From the NCBI GenBank assembly GCA_014376885.1, contig JACMQR010000372.1, positions 1 through 7,023 on the forward strand: DNA of 7,023 nt, written 5' to 3'. Shown here piece after piece: positions 6,550-7,023 of this stretch. Below the pieces are notes generated by a model, which made no database searches, was not told the DNA's origin, and saw only the letters and a list, made by a program, of their open reading frames with translations. The translations under genes and the position numbers were made by a program. Numbering within the stretch: position 1 is the stretch's first letter; every line of letters starts with the position of its first letter. Source of the stretch: Polaromonas sp. (GTDB taxonomy: Bacteria > Pseudomonadota > Gammaproteobacteria > Burkholderiales > Burkholderiaceae_C).

Positions 6550-6579
6550 GGGAGTTCTTGGGAGTTCTTGGGAGTTCTT
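6550..6579. repeat. Three perfect 10-bp tandem repeats before the lactonase start
   Basis: GGGAGTTCTT occurs three times without a mismatch and abuts the start codon at 6549 (AAGAACTCCC x3 then ATG on the minus strand). The plus-strand copy has one related unit, AAGGACTCCC, before its ATG. The repeat therefore expanded the translation-initiation region. The unit length is 1 modulo 3, so copy number sets the reading frame between the hydrolase remnant and the lactonase. Confidence 0.95.
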
Positions 6580-6765
6580 AGAGTGGGAAGCTCTGCAAAG
6601 CACCGCCACCAGTTGCTCGGTGATGGCCACGTGGCCGAGAATTCCGCCTTCGACGCCGATCATGGCCAGCGCCGGCGCCTGCAAGGCGGGGTCGCTCGCG
6701 GCGGTGGCGTCGGCCACGGTGATGCAGGCATAGCCCCGGTCCACCGCTTCGCGCAGCGTCGAATG
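6550..6765 (-). pseudogene. C-terminal remnant of an isochorismatase-type cysteine hydrolase (left copy)
   Basis: The minus frame reads STLREAVDRGYACITVAD, then ATAASDPALQ, then IGVEGGILGHVAITEQL. This is the familiar C-terminal third of isochorismatase/N-carbamoylsarcosine amidase-type hydrolases, starting in the segment after the catalytic Cys (usual form CVxSTxREA). The N-terminal part with the Asp-Lys-Cys triad is absent: at about 6756-6763 the sequence switches to the inverted copy. It reads in frame through the 10-bp repeats into the lactonase ATG. Five residues (Leu, His, Ile, Val, Val) depart from the family form VEGGIFGRVATTEQLLAAL, which suggests decay. The upstream extension of this open frame is only the antisense of the right copy. 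Confidence 0.85.
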
Positions 6766-6847
6766 CGGAATTTTCGGCCGCGTGGCCACCACCGAGCAAC
6801 TGCTGGCGGCGCTTCGACGCGTTTCCAGCCACGAAGGACTCCCATGA
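6756..6847 (+). pseudogene. C-terminal remnant of an isochorismatase-type cysteine hydrolase (right copy)
   Basis: From GTC at 6758 the plus frame encodes VECGIFGRVATTEQLLAAL, then RRVSSHEGLP, and stops at TGA 6845-6847. It matches the tail of the left remnant and the C-terminus of isochorismatase-family hydrolases. An in-frame TAG at 6731-6733 and the inverted junction upstream show that the rest of the gene is missing. Its stop overlaps the downstream lactonase start by ATGA, which is probably the ancestral arrangement of the pair. The Cys in VECG is the only clear departure from the family form. Confidence 0.85.
6833..6838 (+). promoter_or_regulatory. Shine-Dalgarno of the right lactonase copy
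   Basis: GAAGGA lies 5 nt before the ATG at 6844, inside the end of the hydrolase remnant. The left copy has AAGAA at the same place, a weaker site. Confidence 0.6.
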
Positions 6848-7023
6848 CGCAAGTCAAAAAACTCTGGCCCCTGCTGACCGCGACGCATCGCTACGACAAG
6901 TCGATTTCGACCTTCAACCGCGGCCGGGGCCAGCAGATCGAGGCGCCCATCCTGGCTTACCTGATTGAAACGGCCCAGGGTCGCATTCTTTACGACGTGG
7001 GCTGCGACCATGCCAAGATTGCC
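6844..7023 (+). CDS. Second copy of the lactonase-like hydrolase, N-terminal 60 codons (cut by window edge)
   Basis: The plus frame from ATG 6844 encodes 60 residues identical to residues 1-60 of the minus-strand lactonase-like protein (MTQVKKLWPLLTATHRYDKS onward, through ILYDVGCDHAKIA). The eight base differences are all at third codon positions and all silent. The metal-binding motifs would lie beyond the window, so whether the gene is intact cannot be judged. It keeps a good Shine-Dalgarno and the ATGA overlap with the hydrolase tail. Confidence 0.92.
   Translation, partial: MTQVKKLWPLLTATHRYDKSISTFNRGRGQQIEAPILAYLIETAQGRILYDVGCDHAKIA

Larger units (their letters stand above)
6370..7023. 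repeat. Imperfect inverted duplication (lactonase start plus hydrolase tail)
   Basis: The left arm (6370-6656, read on minus) and right arm (6756-7023, read on plus) carry the same gene order: the tail of a cysteine hydrolase, then the lactonase start. The 180 nt of lactonase sequence compared (6549-6370 against 6844-7023) match at 172 positions. The left arm is longer because of the 10-bp repeats. The spacer (about 6657-6755) is a further part of the left copy's hydrolase. The right arm reaches the window edge, so the duplication may be longer. Confidence 0.95.

Noticed and set aside
6550..6579. CRISPR-like or transposon-end repeat
   Set aside because: The units are only 10 bp and directly adjacent with no spacers, and no transposase or target-site duplication is visible nearby.
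6657..6755. Divergent promoter between the two lactonase copies
   Set aside because: The spacer is recognisable hydrolase coding sequence, and I found no convincing -35/-10 or -24/-12 pair in it.
5743..7011. Single 422-codon minus-strand open frame spanning the lactonase and everything upstream
   Set aside because: Its first part is the antisense of the right lactonase copy and hydrolase tail, so it is not a natural N-terminus. Only the portion from about 6765 down is homologous to known proteins.

Overview
The window is GC-rich proteobacterial DNA, most likely from a betaproteobacterium of the Burkholderiales (Comamonadaceae-like). This placement rests on codon use and gene content only. 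All intact genes lie on the minus strand. Only the far right end carries plus-strand coding sequence.

Region 1 (minus strand, transcribed from about 4743 leftward past position 1) is an operon best read as a guanidine-utilisation operon, although its genes would usually be labelled as urea degradation. In transcription order it has: a putative sigma-54 promoter (4754-4769) with a possible NtrC site upstream; a guanidine-I (ykkC) riboswitch (about 4588-4704); an intrinsic terminator that uses the 3' end of the aptamer; a NitT/TauT-type ABC permease with a TTG start; its ATPase; two DUF1989 proteins (UAAP2-like, then UAAP1-like), which as a pair are carboxyguanidine deiminase; and the first 427 codons of a urea/guanidine carboxylase that runs off the left edge. 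In this pathway guanidine is imported, carboxylated, deiminated to allophanate and then split by allophanate hydrolase, which is expected beyond the left edge. No substrate-binding protein gene lies between the riboswitch and the permease. The control region suggests two inputs: nitrogen limitation at initiation and guanidine at termination.

Region 2 (minus strand, 6549 to 4919) is a two-gene unit. It encodes a metallo-beta-lactamase-fold hydrolase of the AHL-lactonase-like group, joined by an ATGA overlap to a 275-residue protein that may be Hri1-like.

Region 3 (6370-7023) is an imperfect inverted duplication. A second copy of the lactonase gene starts at 6844 on the plus strand and runs off the right edge. 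Each copy is preceded by the C-terminal remnant of an isochorismatase-type cysteine hydrolase, and the two remnants meet head to head near 6756-6763. The lactonase copies differ by 8 of 180 bases, all silent. The hydrolase remnants differ by 6 of 54 bases, all changing the amino acid. Upstream of the minus-strand lactonase, three perfect copies of a 10-bp unit put the hydrolase remnant in frame with the lactonase. Two copies would instead recreate the stop/start ATGA overlap seen in the plus-strand copy.
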